A stretch of DNA of 22,355 nucleotides from Bifidobacterium breve (GTDB taxonomy: Bacteria; Actinomycetota; Acidimicrobiia; IMCC26256). A model generated the notes under the pieces. That model searched no databases and was not told the DNA's origin. It was given only the letters and a program-made list of their open reading frames with translations. This document shows positions 1-7,525 of this stretch, one piece after another. How positions within the stretch are numbered: the first letter of the stretch is position 1; every line of letters starts with the position of its first letter. Location: NCBI GenBank assembly GCA_945907055.1, contig CAMDSG010000008.1, forward strand, positions 1 to 22,355, in the 5' to 3' direction. Both the position numbers and the translations under genes were made by a program.

Positions 1-909
1 ATGGGGCGCACTTTCCCAGACGATGTCCCCCTCGAAGCAAAGATGGTCTCAAAGGCGATTGAGCGTGCGCAGCGAACCGTTGAGGATCGCAACTTCGAGA
101 TTCGTAAAGACGTTCTAAAATACGACGAGGTTCTCAACGAGCAGAGAAAAGTTATTTACCGTAGGCGCCAGCAGATTCTTGATGGCGGAGACCTACGCGA
201 CGAGACAGCGAAAGCAATTACTGACGCTGTTGACTCGATGATCAACTTGTTGTGCACAGGGAATTACTCCGAAGACTGGGATGTCGACGAGTTAGTCCTT
301 GCTATGCAGGCCCTATATGCGTCAAGCATTACAGCGGACCACGTTAAAGAGTTACATGATGTACGCGCAGCTCGAGCAGCCTTTACCGAGGATGCCTTAG
401 GGGTTTATGAATCAAAAGAAGCTTCAATTGGGACCGAGCAGCTGCGTGAGATTGAGCGCAGGGTAATGCTCTCCGTAATCGATCAGCATTGGCGCGATCA
501 CCTATACGAGATGGATTATCTGCGTGAAGGAATAAACCTGCGCGCGATGGGGCAGCGCGATCCTCTTGCAGAGTGGCAGCGCGAGGGCTACGACATGTTC
601 GAGGCCATGATGGGCTCGATTAGGGACACCTTTGTTCAATACGTTTTCCGTCTTGAGGTTGTCTCGGAGTCAGATGTTGCTCAACCAGAGCGTGCGTTGA
701 CCTACAGCGCAGCGGATGACCCTGTTCAGGGCGCATCTGCGTTAGCGGCGGCAGCCGTTGGCTTCGTTGACGACACCGGAGCAATGGGGCCAGCCCCAGA
801 ACAAGAGATGCCAACGCAGAGTCCAGTGAAAGTTGAGCGTGCCCCAGGGCGCAATGAACCCTGCTGGTGCGGAAGCGGCAAGAAGTTCAAGACCTGCCAC
901 GGGGCTTGA
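1..909 (+). CDS. secA: Protein translocase subunit SecA, C-terminal part (5' end outside window)
   Basis: This is the motor ATPase of the general secretion pathway, which pushes unfolded preproteins through SecYEG at the membrane. Only the last 302 residues are present, about a third of a normal SecA of roughly 900 residues, so the first ATG here is internal. The visible start is the family's conserved helical-scaffold stretch (residues 13-50, including EAKMV, NFEIRK and VLKYDEVLN), followed by the scaffold/wing segment with VIDQHWRDHLYEMDYLREGI and RAMGQRDPL. The extreme C-terminus carries the SEC-C zinc motif CxC-x8-CH (C288, C290, C299, H300), which in other SecAs binds zinc and contacts SecB or the ribosome. 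It ends in TGA and is followed after 6 bases by prfB in the same frame. Confidence 0.97.
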   Translation: MGRTFPDDVPLEAKMVSKAIERAQRTVEDRNFEIRKDVLKYDEVLNEQRKVIYRRRQQILDGGDLRDETAKAITDAVDSMINLLCTGNYSEDWDVDELVLAMQALYASSITADHVKELHDVRAARAAFTEDALGVYESKEASIGTEQLREIERRVMLSVIDQHWRDHLYEMDYLREGINLRAMGQRDPLAEWQREGYDMFEAMMGSIRDTFVQYVFRLEVVSESDVAQPERALTYSAADDPVQGASALAAAAVGFVDDTGAMGPAPEQEMPTQSPVKVERAPGRNEPCWCGSGKKFKTCHGA

Positions 910-915
910 ACGGCG

Positions 916-2037
916 TTGCGCGATTTCTCCGATGAATTATCTGATCTGTCTCGACGCGTAGCCGAGGCGCGCGGCTACCTCCAGATCGGAGTCGCTGAGG
1001 AGCGTGTCTTAGTTCTAGAGGAAGACGCGAGCCGTCCAGACCTATGGGATGACCCCGATGCGGCACGTCGCGTTACCACCGAGTTGGCTCAGACTCGAGA
1101 CGATATCAATCTTGTCGAGCGTCTTGAGGGAGTCGTCAGTGACTTGGAGACGCTCGCTGAGTTAGCGAGAGAAGAAGGCGACGAGACAATAGAGCCCGAG
1201 ATTTCTCAGGGCGCTCAAACTCTGCGCGATGAGTTGGATCGGCTCGAGCTCCGAGCGCTATTTACCGGTGAGCATGACGAGCGCGATGCGATCTGTGATG
1301 TGCACTCTGGTGCCGGTGGTACAGATGCCCAAGACTGGGCACAGATGATGCTTCGCATGTATACGCGCTGGGCTGAGAGGCAGGGTTTTACAGTCTCAAT
1401 CGACGATGTCTCGCTAGGGGATGAGGCCGGTATTTCGTCAGCCACTTTCACAGTTCGAGGCCGGTTCGCGTACGCAATGCTCACTGGCGAGCGTGGAGTG
1501 CATCGCTTGGTGCGCATCTCTCCATTTGACGGACAGGCGCGTCGACACACTGCATTCTCATCTTTCGATGTAGTTCCGGCGATTGAAGAGGCCGAGGTGC
1601 CCGAGATAGAACCAGGTGACCTTCGTGTCGATACATTCCGGTCATCCGGCGCAGGAGGGCAGCACGTAAACGTCACCGACTCTGCGGTGCGCCTTACGCA
1701 TCTACCTACGGGGGTTGTTGTTTCTTGCCAGAACGAGCGCTCCCAACTTCAGAACAAGGCGCGCGCTATGGAGATCCTTGGAGCTCGCCTCGCTCAGCGC
1801 CAACGCGAGGAGAGACGGCGTGAACTTGACGCCATTTCGGGGGAGAAGCGTGACGTAGCTTGGGGGAGTCAGATCCGCTCCTATGTGCTAGCTCCCTACC
1901 AAATGGTTAAGGACCTGCGCACCGCCTATGAGACCGGAAACGTCGCTGCAGTCTTGGATGGCGATATTCAGGGATTCGTTGAGGCATTTCTCCAGTGGCG
2001 AAGAGCCGGTATGCCCGAACGCGGTGCTTCCTCGTAG
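916..2037 (+). CDS. prfB: Peptide chain release factor 2
   Basis: This is release factor 2, which reads UGA and UAA stop codons in the ribosomal A site and triggers peptide release. The 373 residues show the RF2-type recognition tripeptide SPF (202-204) and the universal GGQ loop (247-249) whose glutamine is normally methylated. TTG at 916 is the chosen start: the frame is closed by the secA TGA at 907-909, the two codons between (ACG, GCG) are not starts, and the N-terminal helices begin at once. No Shine-Dalgarno sequence is visible, so translation may be coupled to secA. The programmed +1 frameshift of E. coli prfB (CUU UGA after RGY) is absent: the equivalent codons after RGY are CTC CAG, read straight through as L22-Q23. 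The gene's own stop is TAG, which RF2 does not decode. Confidence 0.96.
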   Translation: MRDFSDELSDLSRRVAEARGYLQIGVAEERVLVLEEDASRPDLWDDPDAARRVTTELAQTRDDINLVERLEGVVSDLETLAELAREEGDETIEPEISQGAQTLRDELDRLELRALFTGEHDERDAICDVHSGAGGTDAQDWAQMMLRMYTRWAERQGFTVSIDDVSLGDEAGISSATFTVRGRFAYAMLTGERGVHRLVRISPFDGQARRHTAFSSFDVVPAIEEAEVPEIEPGDLRVDTFRSSGAGGQHVNVTDSAVRLTHLPTGVVVSCQNERSQLQNKARAMEILGARLAQRQREERRRELDAISGEKRDVAWGSQIRSYVLAPYQMVKDLRTAYETGNVAAVLDGDIQGFVEAFLQWRRAGMPERGASS

Positions 2038-2071
2038 AAAGGCCAGATTTGGCGAGGAAAAGCCCTTTAAG

Positions 2072-2104
2072 TTCGGCTTATATTCGGCTTATATTCGGCT
2101 TGTA
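2072..2104 (+). repeat. Three tandem 11-bp repeats with -10-like hexamers upstream of ftsE
   Basis: The unit TTCGGCTTATA occurs at 2072-2082 and 2083-2093 and, with one change (TTCGGCTTGTA), at 2094-2104. Each junction creates a hexamer matching the -10 consensus at five of six bases: TATATT at 2079 and 2090, and TGTAAT at 2101. The array lies in the 132-base space between the prfB stop and the ftsE start. No convincing -35 element lies 16-18 bases upstream of any of the three. It may be a promoter region with phased sites on about one helical turn, an operator, or only a slippage-generated repeat. The repetition is certain, the function is a guess. Confidence 0.8.
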
Positions 2105-2169
2105 ATGGCGTTGTTTGCTCTTGAGTGCCACTGATTTGGTCTCCCGCGCTGGTAACTTGGGGTCCTCCC

Positions 2170-2856
2170 ATGATCCGCTTCGAGAACGTCTCTAAGACCT
2201 ACAAAGGCGAGATCTCCGCTCTGCGTGAGGTCTCCCTAGACATCCCAAAGGGGGAGTTTGTCTTCCTCGTAGGACCCTCTGGTTCAGGAAAATCAACTTT
2301 CCTACGCCTGCTCCTACGCGATGAGGTCGCCTCCGAGGGGCGCATAATTGTTGCCGGTAGAGATATAGCGACCTTGAGTTCTTGGAAGGTCCCACAGTTG
2401 CGACGCAATATCGGGACCATCTTTCAAGACTTTAAGTTGCTCCCCTCAAAGACTGTCTATGAGAATGTGGCGTTTGCTGCCGAGGTAATAGGGAGGCCTA
2501 GATCCGCAATTAGGTCACAGGTTCCCCAGATTCTTGAGCTCGTAGGCTTGGCAGAGAAGGCGGAGCGTTTTCCCCTTGAGTTATCTGGTGGTGAGCAGCA
2601 GAGAGTCTCCATAGCTCGAGCATTTGTAAATCGTCCCTTGATACTTCTCGCAGATGAGCCCACCGGAAACCTTGACCCTGACACGACCGACGGCATCATG
2701 CGCCTTCTCGACAGCATCAACCGCACAGGGACCACAGTTGTTATGGCTACCCATGATCAACAGATGGTCGACCGCATGCGGCGCAGAGTAATTGAACTCT
2801 CGCATGGACGTGTAGAGCGCGACCAGGCTCGCGGTGTCTACGGCGTTGGTACCTGA
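2170..2856 (+). CDS. ftsE: Cell division ATP-binding protein FtsE
   Basis: This is the ABC ATPase of the FtsEX complex, which acts at the inner face of the membrane at the division site and passes conformational signals through FtsX to periplasmic or extracellular peptidoglycan hydrolases. The 228-residue length is typical of the family. Walker A GPSGSGKST is at 35-43, the Q-loop glutamine is in IFQDFKLL (about residue 86), the signature LSGGEQQ is at 138-144, Walker B ILLADEP is at 158-164 and the switch histidine is H195. I chose ATG 2170 because FtsE proteins begin MIRFENVSKTY. An upstream in-frame GTG at 2125 would add 15 residues with no family match. No strong ribosome-binding site is visible. 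ftsX follows after 8 bases. Confidence 0.96.
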   Translation: MIRFENVSKTYKGEISALREVSLDIPKGEFVFLVGPSGSGKSTFLRLLLRDEVASEGRIIVAGRDIATLSSWKVPQLRRNIGTIFQDFKLLPSKTVYENVAFAAEVIGRPRSAIRSQVPQILELVGLAEKAERFPLELSGGEQQRVSIARAFVNRPLILLADEPTGNLDPDTTDGIMRLLDSINRTGTTVVMATHDQQMVDRMRRRVIELSHGRVERDQARGVYGVGT

Positions 2857-2864
2857 GGCCGCTG

Positions 2865-3749
2865 ATGATCACTCGACTCTCTTATTTTGCGCGCGAGACG
2901 CTTGTATCGCTTAAGCGGAACCTCTTGATGACGATTGCAGGAGTAATTACGGTAACTGTTTCGTTGTGCGTCTTAGGCGGCGCATGGATGCTAAATACGC
3001 TTGTAAATCACGGTACAGAGCGATGGAAGAACGGCGTCGAGCTCGAAGTATTCATGAACGTAGATGCCACGGATGCTCAGATTGCTGCCGTCCAGCGCCA
3101 ATTAGTGAACGACCCTGAGGTAAGAGATTTTAGGTACCTAACCAAGGATGACGCTCTTACTGAGTTCCGACGTTTGTTCAAAGATCAGCCCGATCTTGTC
3201 AACAGTGTTGATGCGGCTGCCTTGCCATCCTCATTCCGCGTTGCGCCGATCAAAGCTGAGTTAACCAAGACGGTTGCCGATCGGTTCCAGAGTCAACCTG
3301 GTGTAGACGAGGTTAAGACCGCAGAGAAACAGGTGCGACAACTCTTGTCCGCGACCGCTTGGATTCGAACTGCATTTATTGTCATCTTCGCCCTGCTCCT
3401 CTTTGCCTCGTTGTTCTTGATTGTGAATACGATCAGGCTTGCGACTTTTGCGCGTAGGCGCGAGATTGAGGTTATGAAACTTGTTGGAGCCTCTAACTGG
3501 TTTGTTCGTATCCCATTCATGCTCGAGGGATTTGTGCAGGGGGTTGTCGGTGCACTTGTTGCTTTTATGGCGATGCTTGGGCTCCAGAACGTCTTAACAA
3601 ATGCCATCTCTCGCAACTCTGATTTCTCTCGCGGGTTCTACGTAACAACCGGGGATGCCATCACGATCGGTTTGATGCTCGTTGCGATTGGCGCTGGAAT
3701 CGGCGTGCTTGGGGCAATAATCGGTCTTCGGCGTTTTATCGAGGCCTAG
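2865..3749 (+). CDS. ftsX: Cell division permease FtsX
   Basis: This is the membrane partner of FtsE. Its large extracellular loop recruits and activates a cell-wall hydrolase during septation. The 294 residues show the FtsX layout: a short cytoplasmic N-terminus (SYFARETLVSLKRN), membrane segment 1 at about 20-45, an extracellular domain at about 50-165, then three membrane segments at about 167-191, 216-243 and 264-288. The conserved cytoplasmic coupling stretch ARRREIEVMKLVGASN lies at about 196-211, followed by the FMLEG motif. It starts 8 bases after ftsE and is followed 19 bases later by an M23 peptidase, the likely activated enzyme. Confidence 0.95.
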   Translation: MITRLSYFARETLVSLKRNLLMTIAGVITVTVSLCVLGGAWMLNTLVNHGTERWKNGVELEVFMNVDATDAQIAAVQRQLVNDPEVRDFRYLTKDDALTEFRRLFKDQPDLVNSVDAAALPSSFRVAPIKAELTKTVADRFQSQPGVDEVKTAEKQVRQLLSATAWIRTAFIVIFALLLFASLFLIVNTIRLATFARRREIEVMKLVGASNWFVRIPFMLEGFVQGVVGALVAFMAMLGLQNVLTNAISRNSDFSRGFYVTTGDAITIGLMLVAIGAGIGVLGAIIGLRRFIEA

Positions 3750-3763
3750 GCCTTATCGGCCTC
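3741..3763 (+). other. GC-rich hairpin spanning the ftsX stop, just before the M23 peptidase start
   Basis: GAGGCC at 3741-3746 can pair with GGCCTC at 3758-3763, leaving an 11-base loop. Inside this, 3742-3753 is a perfect 12-base palindrome (AGGCCTAGGCCT) that contains the ftsX stop TAG at 3747-3749. There is no T-run, so it does not look like an intrinsic terminator. It sits 5 bases before the ATG of the peptidase gene, which lacks a visible Shine-Dalgarno sequence. It could modulate translation or mRNA stability between the two genes, or have no role. Confidence 0.45.
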
Positions 3764-3768
3764 TTGCT

Positions 3769-4902
3769 ATGAATCGATTCTTAGCGACTCTCCTCGTCTG
3801 CTCCGTAGGGGTAATCACCCCAGGCTCTGCAGTAGCCCATGGGGCGCCCTCTCCAGCCCCCACAAAGCAGAGCCTGCTGCGTAACATCGGCGACGCCTCT
3901 GCGGAGGAAGCGGTTGCTCTGCGCGAACTCTCTAACATTCGAGCAAAGCGTGCAGCGGCGCAGGCTCGGCTCGCAGAGGTAGACGCGCAGTTAGCTGCAG
4001 CCGTCGAGAAACGGCGAGAGGTCGGTGCACGGATCGACGCTCTTACTCTGGAGATTAAGGAGAATCGCAGAGCGCTCAGAGGTGCCCGTGATGATCTACA
4101 CCGCTCTGCAGCGCGCATGTATCGCGGTGGCTCAGGTGAGAGCGGGTTAGCTGTGCTAACTGGAGCAGCTAATGGGTTCCATGATTTGGTGGTAGGTACA
4201 AAGTATTTATCTGCATCAACCAAGAATTCGAAAAAATTCATTCGTGTATTTAATGAGTCCCGTGTAGCCCTCTCGGAGCGGGAGGCGGAACTTTCAGCCG
4301 AACGCTCTGTTGTAGATCTGGAGACTCAAGTTGTCGCTGGGCTACGCGTAGAGCAGGCCGCTGCGGCTGCCTCTGCGGTTGAGGAGGAGCGAGCAGAGGC
4401 GGCGTCATTGGCAAAGATACGTTCGCGAAAAGCAGAGTTTACCCGTCAACTTGCAGTTCTTCAGGCGGAGTCTGATCGAATCTCTGCGAGCCTCAGAGGG
4501 CGTAACACTGGATCTCGCCCTGGGCGTATGGTTCGCCCCGCTGATGGGGCGATTAGTTCAACCTTCGGCACCCGGGTTCATCCGATATTTGGCGATACAA
4601 GAATGCACTCCGGAATCGACTTTGCGTCGGGGATGGGTTCACCAGTGCGAGCCGCTGCTTCAGGTGTAGTGGTCAGTGCTAGTTACCAGAGCGGATACGG
4701 AAACGCAGTAGTGATTAATCACGGGGGAGGAGTAGCGACGCTCTACGCTCATCTCTCTTCGTTCAATGTGCGAGCCGGGCAGACTGTAACCGCATCAATG
4801 CGCATCGCATCCGTTGGGTCAACCGGTTACTCCACTGGCCCACATCTTCACTTCGAGGTGCGGGTAAATGGATCCCCGGTAGACCCTCTCGGATGGCTCT
4901 AA
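3769..4902 (+). CDS. Secreted M23-family peptidoglycan endopeptidase with coiled coils (EnvC-like FtsEX partner)
   Basis: This is a predicted exported cell-wall hydrolase acting on peptide cross-links at the septum. Its 377 residues begin with a signal peptide (hydrophobic stretch about 4-22, likely cleavage after AVAHG or AVA). Two long charged, alanine-rich coiled-coil segments follow (about 45-115 and 160-245), then a C-terminal LytM/M23 domain at about 254-377. All M23 metal and catalytic residues are intact: H280-x3-D284, H328 (YAH) and the HxH pair H359/H361. This coiled-coil plus LytM layout is that of E. coli EnvC, but EnvC has lost its metal ligands and only activates amidases, so this protein may be a direct hydrolase. 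Its position 19 bases after ftsX supports control by FtsEX. In mycobacteria the FtsEX partner RipC is instead an NlpC/P60 enzyme. Confidence 0.9.
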   Translation: MNRFLATLLVCSVGVITPGSAVAHGAPSPAPTKQSLLRNIGDASAEEAVALRELSNIRAKRAAAQARLAEVDAQLAAAVEKRREVGARIDALTLEIKENRRALRGARDDLHRSAARMYRGGSGESGLAVLTGAANGFHDLVVGTKYLSASTKNSKKFIRVFNESRVALSEREAELSAERSVVDLETQVVAGLRVEQAAAAASAVEEERAEAASLAKIRSRKAEFTRQLAVLQAESDRISASLRGRNTGSRPGRMVRPADGAISSTFGTRVHPIFGDTRMHSGIDFASGMGSPVRAAASGVVVSASYQSGYGNAVVINHGGGVATLYAHLSSFNVRAGQTVTASMRIASVGSTGYSTGPHLHFEVRVNGSPVDPLGWL

Positions 4903-4920
4903 TCCCTTAATTCAAAGAAA

Positions 4921-5556
4921 TTACTTGTTGGGCTGTGGAAGAACCCGCAGGTAAGGCTTAATCGTCTTCCATCCGCCTGGGAATTTTACCTTCGCATCCT
5001 CGTCGCTTACTGAGCCTCCGATGATTACGTCGTCACCGTCTTCCCAGTTAACTGGAGTTGCAACGGAGAACTTGGCGGTCAACTGCAGGGAGTCGATGAC
5101 TCGGATGATCTCGTCGATGTTGCGACCAGTACTTGCCGGGTAGGTCAGTGTGAGTTTGATTTTCTTGTCTGGCCCGACCACAAAGACTGAACGTACTGTG
5201 AGCGTGTCATTGGCGTTCGGGTGGATCATGTCGTAGAGACCCGCTACTACGCGGTCTGGGTCTGCGATAAGCGGGTAGTTGAGAGCAGTACCTTGCGTCT
5301 CAGCGATGTCACCGATCCACGCGTTGTGAGATGCGAGATCATCTACGCTCACGCCGATTAGCTTCACATTGCGCGAGTCGAAATCAGCCTTGCGGTTCGC
5401 AAAGGCTCCGAGCTCTGTTGTGCAGACTGGTGTGAAGTCTTTGGGGTGAGAGAAGAGGATCCCCCAAGAGTCTCCGAGGTACTCATGGAAATTGATGGTT
5501 CCCTCGGTGGTCTCGACTGTAAAGTTGGGTGCTTCGTCACCTAGACGGATCGGCAT
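4921..5556 (-). CDS. 1-Cys peroxiredoxin (Prx6 type)
   Basis: This is a thiol peroxidase that reduces hydrogen peroxide and organic hydroperoxides through a cysteine sulfenic acid intermediate. The 211-residue protein has the active-site motif PKDFTPVCTTE with peroxidatic C45 and the supporting arginine R122 (TVRSVF). It also has the long C-terminal domain with the Prx6-type sequence NWEDGDDVII. C45 is the only cysteine in the protein, which fits a 1-Cys mechanism needing an external reductant, possibly mycothiol in this lineage (inference). The start is well supported: TAGGAG lies 6 bases upstream of the ATG. The gene converges on the M23 peptidase gene with 18 bases between stops and diverges from an MFS transporter gene. 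Confidence 0.95.
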   Translation of the reverse strand: MPIRLGDEAPNFTVETTEGTINFHEYLGDSWGILFSHPKDFTPVCTTELGAFANRKADFDSRNVKLIGVSVDDLASHNAWIGDIAETQGTALNYPLIADPDRVVAGLYDMIHPNANDTLTVRSVFVVGPDKKIKLTLTYPASTGRNIDEIIRVIDSLQLTAKFSVATPVNWEDGDDVIIGGSVSDEDAKVKFPGGWKTIKPYLRVLPQPNK

Positions 5557-5680
5557 TTATTGCTCCTAGACTGGATCTTGAGGCGGCATATTTGCGGCGT
5601 GATTGCGCTGCTGGGCCCAACCATAGCGAGGCCCTGCTCTAAATGCCAGCGCGAAGGTCGGATTTTGATTGAGGTGCCGG

Positions 5681-7024
5681 GTGGCTGAGAATAAAGCGAC
5701 ATCGGAGAGACCTGAGCGCGGTCGACTCGCTCGTTTAATGATCGATACTCGTCCCCTTAGAAGGCGAGAGTTTCGACTCCTCTGGCTAGGCGAGCTCGTC
5801 TCGGAGACCGGCTCCAACATCGCAGTAGTGGCCCTCTACGTGCAGGTCTATCGGATTACTGGATCGGCGCTCGCCGTCGGCGGGATCGGGTTGGTGCAGT
5901 TTGTCCCGATACTGCTATCTGCATTATTCGGAGCGCCCCTTGTTGATCGCCATGACCGCCGCAGCATTCTTCTAATTGCTCACTGGTGTGAGGCTGGGGC
6001 CGCTCTGTTGCTCCTCGTCGGGGTCTGGATTGGATCGCCTCCGCTTCTGCTCGTCTATTTGGCTGCAGCCTTGGTAGCTGGCTCGGGGAGCTTGGCATTG
6101 GCCGCTCGCTCCGCTATGACGCCAAATCTTGTACCCCACGATGAACTCCCTGCAGCCTTGGCTCTCAACCAGGCCATGTGGAATACCTGCTTGATCGTTG
6201 GGCCTGCGCTCGGAGGACTATTGATCGCTCGCTTCGGGCTCGGGATCGCATACGGACTTGATCTCGTCACATTCGCAGCTGCATTGATCAGCGTGCGTCT
6301 AATGCGCCCTCATCCGCCAGTGAGTACCTCTAGCACCACCGCTCCGAGTCGCGCGGGGGCGCTGATGGAAGGACCCGCTGAGAGCGAGGCCGAGTCCTTT
6401 ATTGAGGACGAGGAGGGGTGGGCGCGAGTCACGGCTGGTTTCCGGTACCTAAAGGGGCGCAGGGTTCTGCAGGCCACATTCATCGTTGACCTCATAGCAA
6501 TGGTATTTGGTATGCCTAGAGCGCTCTTCCCGGTCCTTGCGCAGGTTCAGTTTGACGCTGGCCCTGAGTTGGTTGGGTTGCTCTTCTCAGCGGTTGCGGT
6601 AGGGGCCCTGATTGGCGCCCTTACCTCTGGATGGGTCCACAGGATCAAGAGGCAAGGACTCGCTGTTCTGATCGCTGTTGCCCTCTGGGGGGCGGGAATC
6701 GTGGCATTTGGCTTGAGTGGCTCAAGTATCGGCTTGGCTCTCGGGTGTCTAGCCGTTGCCGGTGGGGCTGATGTGATCTCTGCGGTATTTCGCAACACGA
6801 TTCTTCAGAGGTCTGTCCCAGATGATCTGCGCGGAAGGCTCTCCGGCATACACATTTTGGTAGTAACGGGTGGTCCACGCCTCGGCGATATGGAGGCCGG
6901 CTTGGTGGCGACACTTGCATCGCCAACAGTCTCGGTTGTCTCAGGGGGAGTCATATGCATTCTTGCCGTCGGAGCACTCGCAATTTTGGTGCCCGCGTTT
7001 ACGAACTATCGCGCACCTGAGTAG
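5681..7024 (+). CDS. MFS transporter, EntS/MFS_3-like exporter
   Basis: This is an integral membrane transporter of the major facilitator superfamily, probably a proton-driven exporter of a small molecule; the substrate cannot be told from sequence. The N-terminus PLRRREFRLLWLGELVSETGSNI is characteristic of the MFS_3 (EntS-like) group. The loop motif DRHDRRSILL after the second membrane segment and about 10-12 hydrophobic segments follow. An acidic central loop (about residues 225-250, rich in E and D) separates the two halves. I prefer GTG 5681, because GAGG lies 6 bases upstream. TTG 5669 and ATG 5738 are in-frame alternatives. It diverges from the peroxiredoxin gene, so a link to oxidative or toxic stress is possible but unproven. 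Confidence 0.88.
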   Translation: MAENKATSERPERGRLARLMIDTRPLRRREFRLLWLGELVSETGSNIAVVALYVQVYRITGSALAVGGIGLVQFVPILLSALFGAPLVDRHDRRSILLIAHWCEAGAALLLLVGVWIGSPPLLLVYLAAALVAGSGSLALAARSAMTPNLVPHDELPAALALNQAMWNTCLIVGPALGGLLIARFGLGIAYGLDLVTFAAALISVRLMRPHPPVSTSSTTAPSRAGALMEGPAESEAESFIEDEEGWARVTAGFRYLKGRRVLQATFIVDLIAMVFGMPRALFPVLAQVQFDAGPELVGLLFSAVAVGALIGALTSGWVHRIKRQGLAVLIAVALWGAGIVAFGLSGSSIGLALGCLAVAGGADVISAVFRNTILQRSVPDDLRGRLSGIHILVVTGGPRLGDMEAGLVATLASPTVSVVSGGVICILAVGALAILVPAFTNYRAPE

Positions 7025-7054
7025 CGAATACGTTTCTTGGGATTTATCCTCCAT

Positions 7055-7083
7055 TTGACGCGGGCCCGAAATTTAGGTGGAAT
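7055..7083 (+). promoter_or_regulatory. Candidate promoter for the DUF3052-SRAP gene run
   Basis: TTGACG at 7055-7060 (five of six -35 consensus bases) and TGGAAT at 7078-7083 (four of six -10 bases) are separated by exactly 17 bases. The expected transcription start, near 7090, would fall only about 3 bases before the ATG at 7093, giving an almost leaderless mRNA. Such mRNAs are common in actinobacteria, and the gene has no well-spaced Shine-Dalgarno sequence. This is a prediction from consensus matching by eye. Confidence 0.4.
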
Positions 7084-7092
7084 GCATATCCC

Positions 7093-7515
7093 ATGCCTGA
7101 AGCTAAGAGTCAATCGACATCGTCTCTCCCGAAAAAATTAGGGATCAAAGAGGATGCAGTCGTTGCGTTGATCTCTTGCCCGCCTGGATTCCATCGTGAG
7201 TTAGGGAAGCTCCCCGCGAGCGTTGAGGTGCGATCAAATGCACGTGGACGCGCGGATGTAATTGTTTTCTTTGCAACACGGCGCGCTGAACTTGCGCGAC
7301 GCATGCCGGGTTTTAGACGCTCCCTTGCTGATGGTGGAAGTCTCTGGGTCGCATGGCCCAAGCGCACATCCGGCGTAGCAACCGATCTCACCTTTGAGCC
7401 GGTTCAAGAGATTGGTCTTGAGGCTGGACTCTCCGATGGGCGCGTCTGTGCGATTAACGGACATTGGTCAAGTGTCCGTTTTGTAGACCCGGATCAATCT
7501 TCAGACCGGACCTGA
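7093..7515 (+). CDS. DUF3052 family protein
   Basis: This is a small soluble protein of unknown function in a family widespread in actinobacteria. The 140 residues contain the recognisable family features: KLGIKEDAVVALISCPPGFH near the N-terminus, a central ADVIVFFATRRAELARRMPGFRRSL helix region, then GGSLWVAWPKRTSGVATDLTF and a C-terminal VCAINGHWSSVRFV. The fold resembles a degraded Rossmann-like alpha/beta domain, but no catalytic motif is evident. It is the first gene of a plus-strand run and precedes the SRAP gene by 10 bases. The first 15 or so residues (rich in S, K and Q) look unstructured. Confidence 0.85.
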   Translation: MPEAKSQSTSSLPKKLGIKEDAVVALISCPPGFHRELGKLPASVEVRSNARGRADVIVFFATRRAELARRMPGFRRSLADGGSLWVAWPKRTSGVATDLTFEPVQEIGLEAGLSDGRVCAINGHWSSVRFVDPDQSSDRT

Positions 7516-7525
7516 ACTCAGTCAC

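Noticed and set aside
976..990. Programmed +1 frameshift in prfB
   Set aside because: The equivalent site reads CTC CAG in frame, with no UGA and no slippery CUU, so the gene is read continuously.
3753..4241. A 162-codon minus-strand frame antisense to the M23 peptidase N-terminus
   Set aside because: Its composition is dominated by Arg, Ser and Ala, which mirrors the alanine-rich coiled coil on the other strand. No start signal or domain is seen.
5566..5820. An 84-codon minus-strand frame just upstream of the peroxiredoxin gene
   Set aside because: It overlaps the N-terminal coding region of the MFS transporter on the other strand, is Arg/Ser-rich and has no domain. The peroxiredoxin gene has its own ribosome-binding site.
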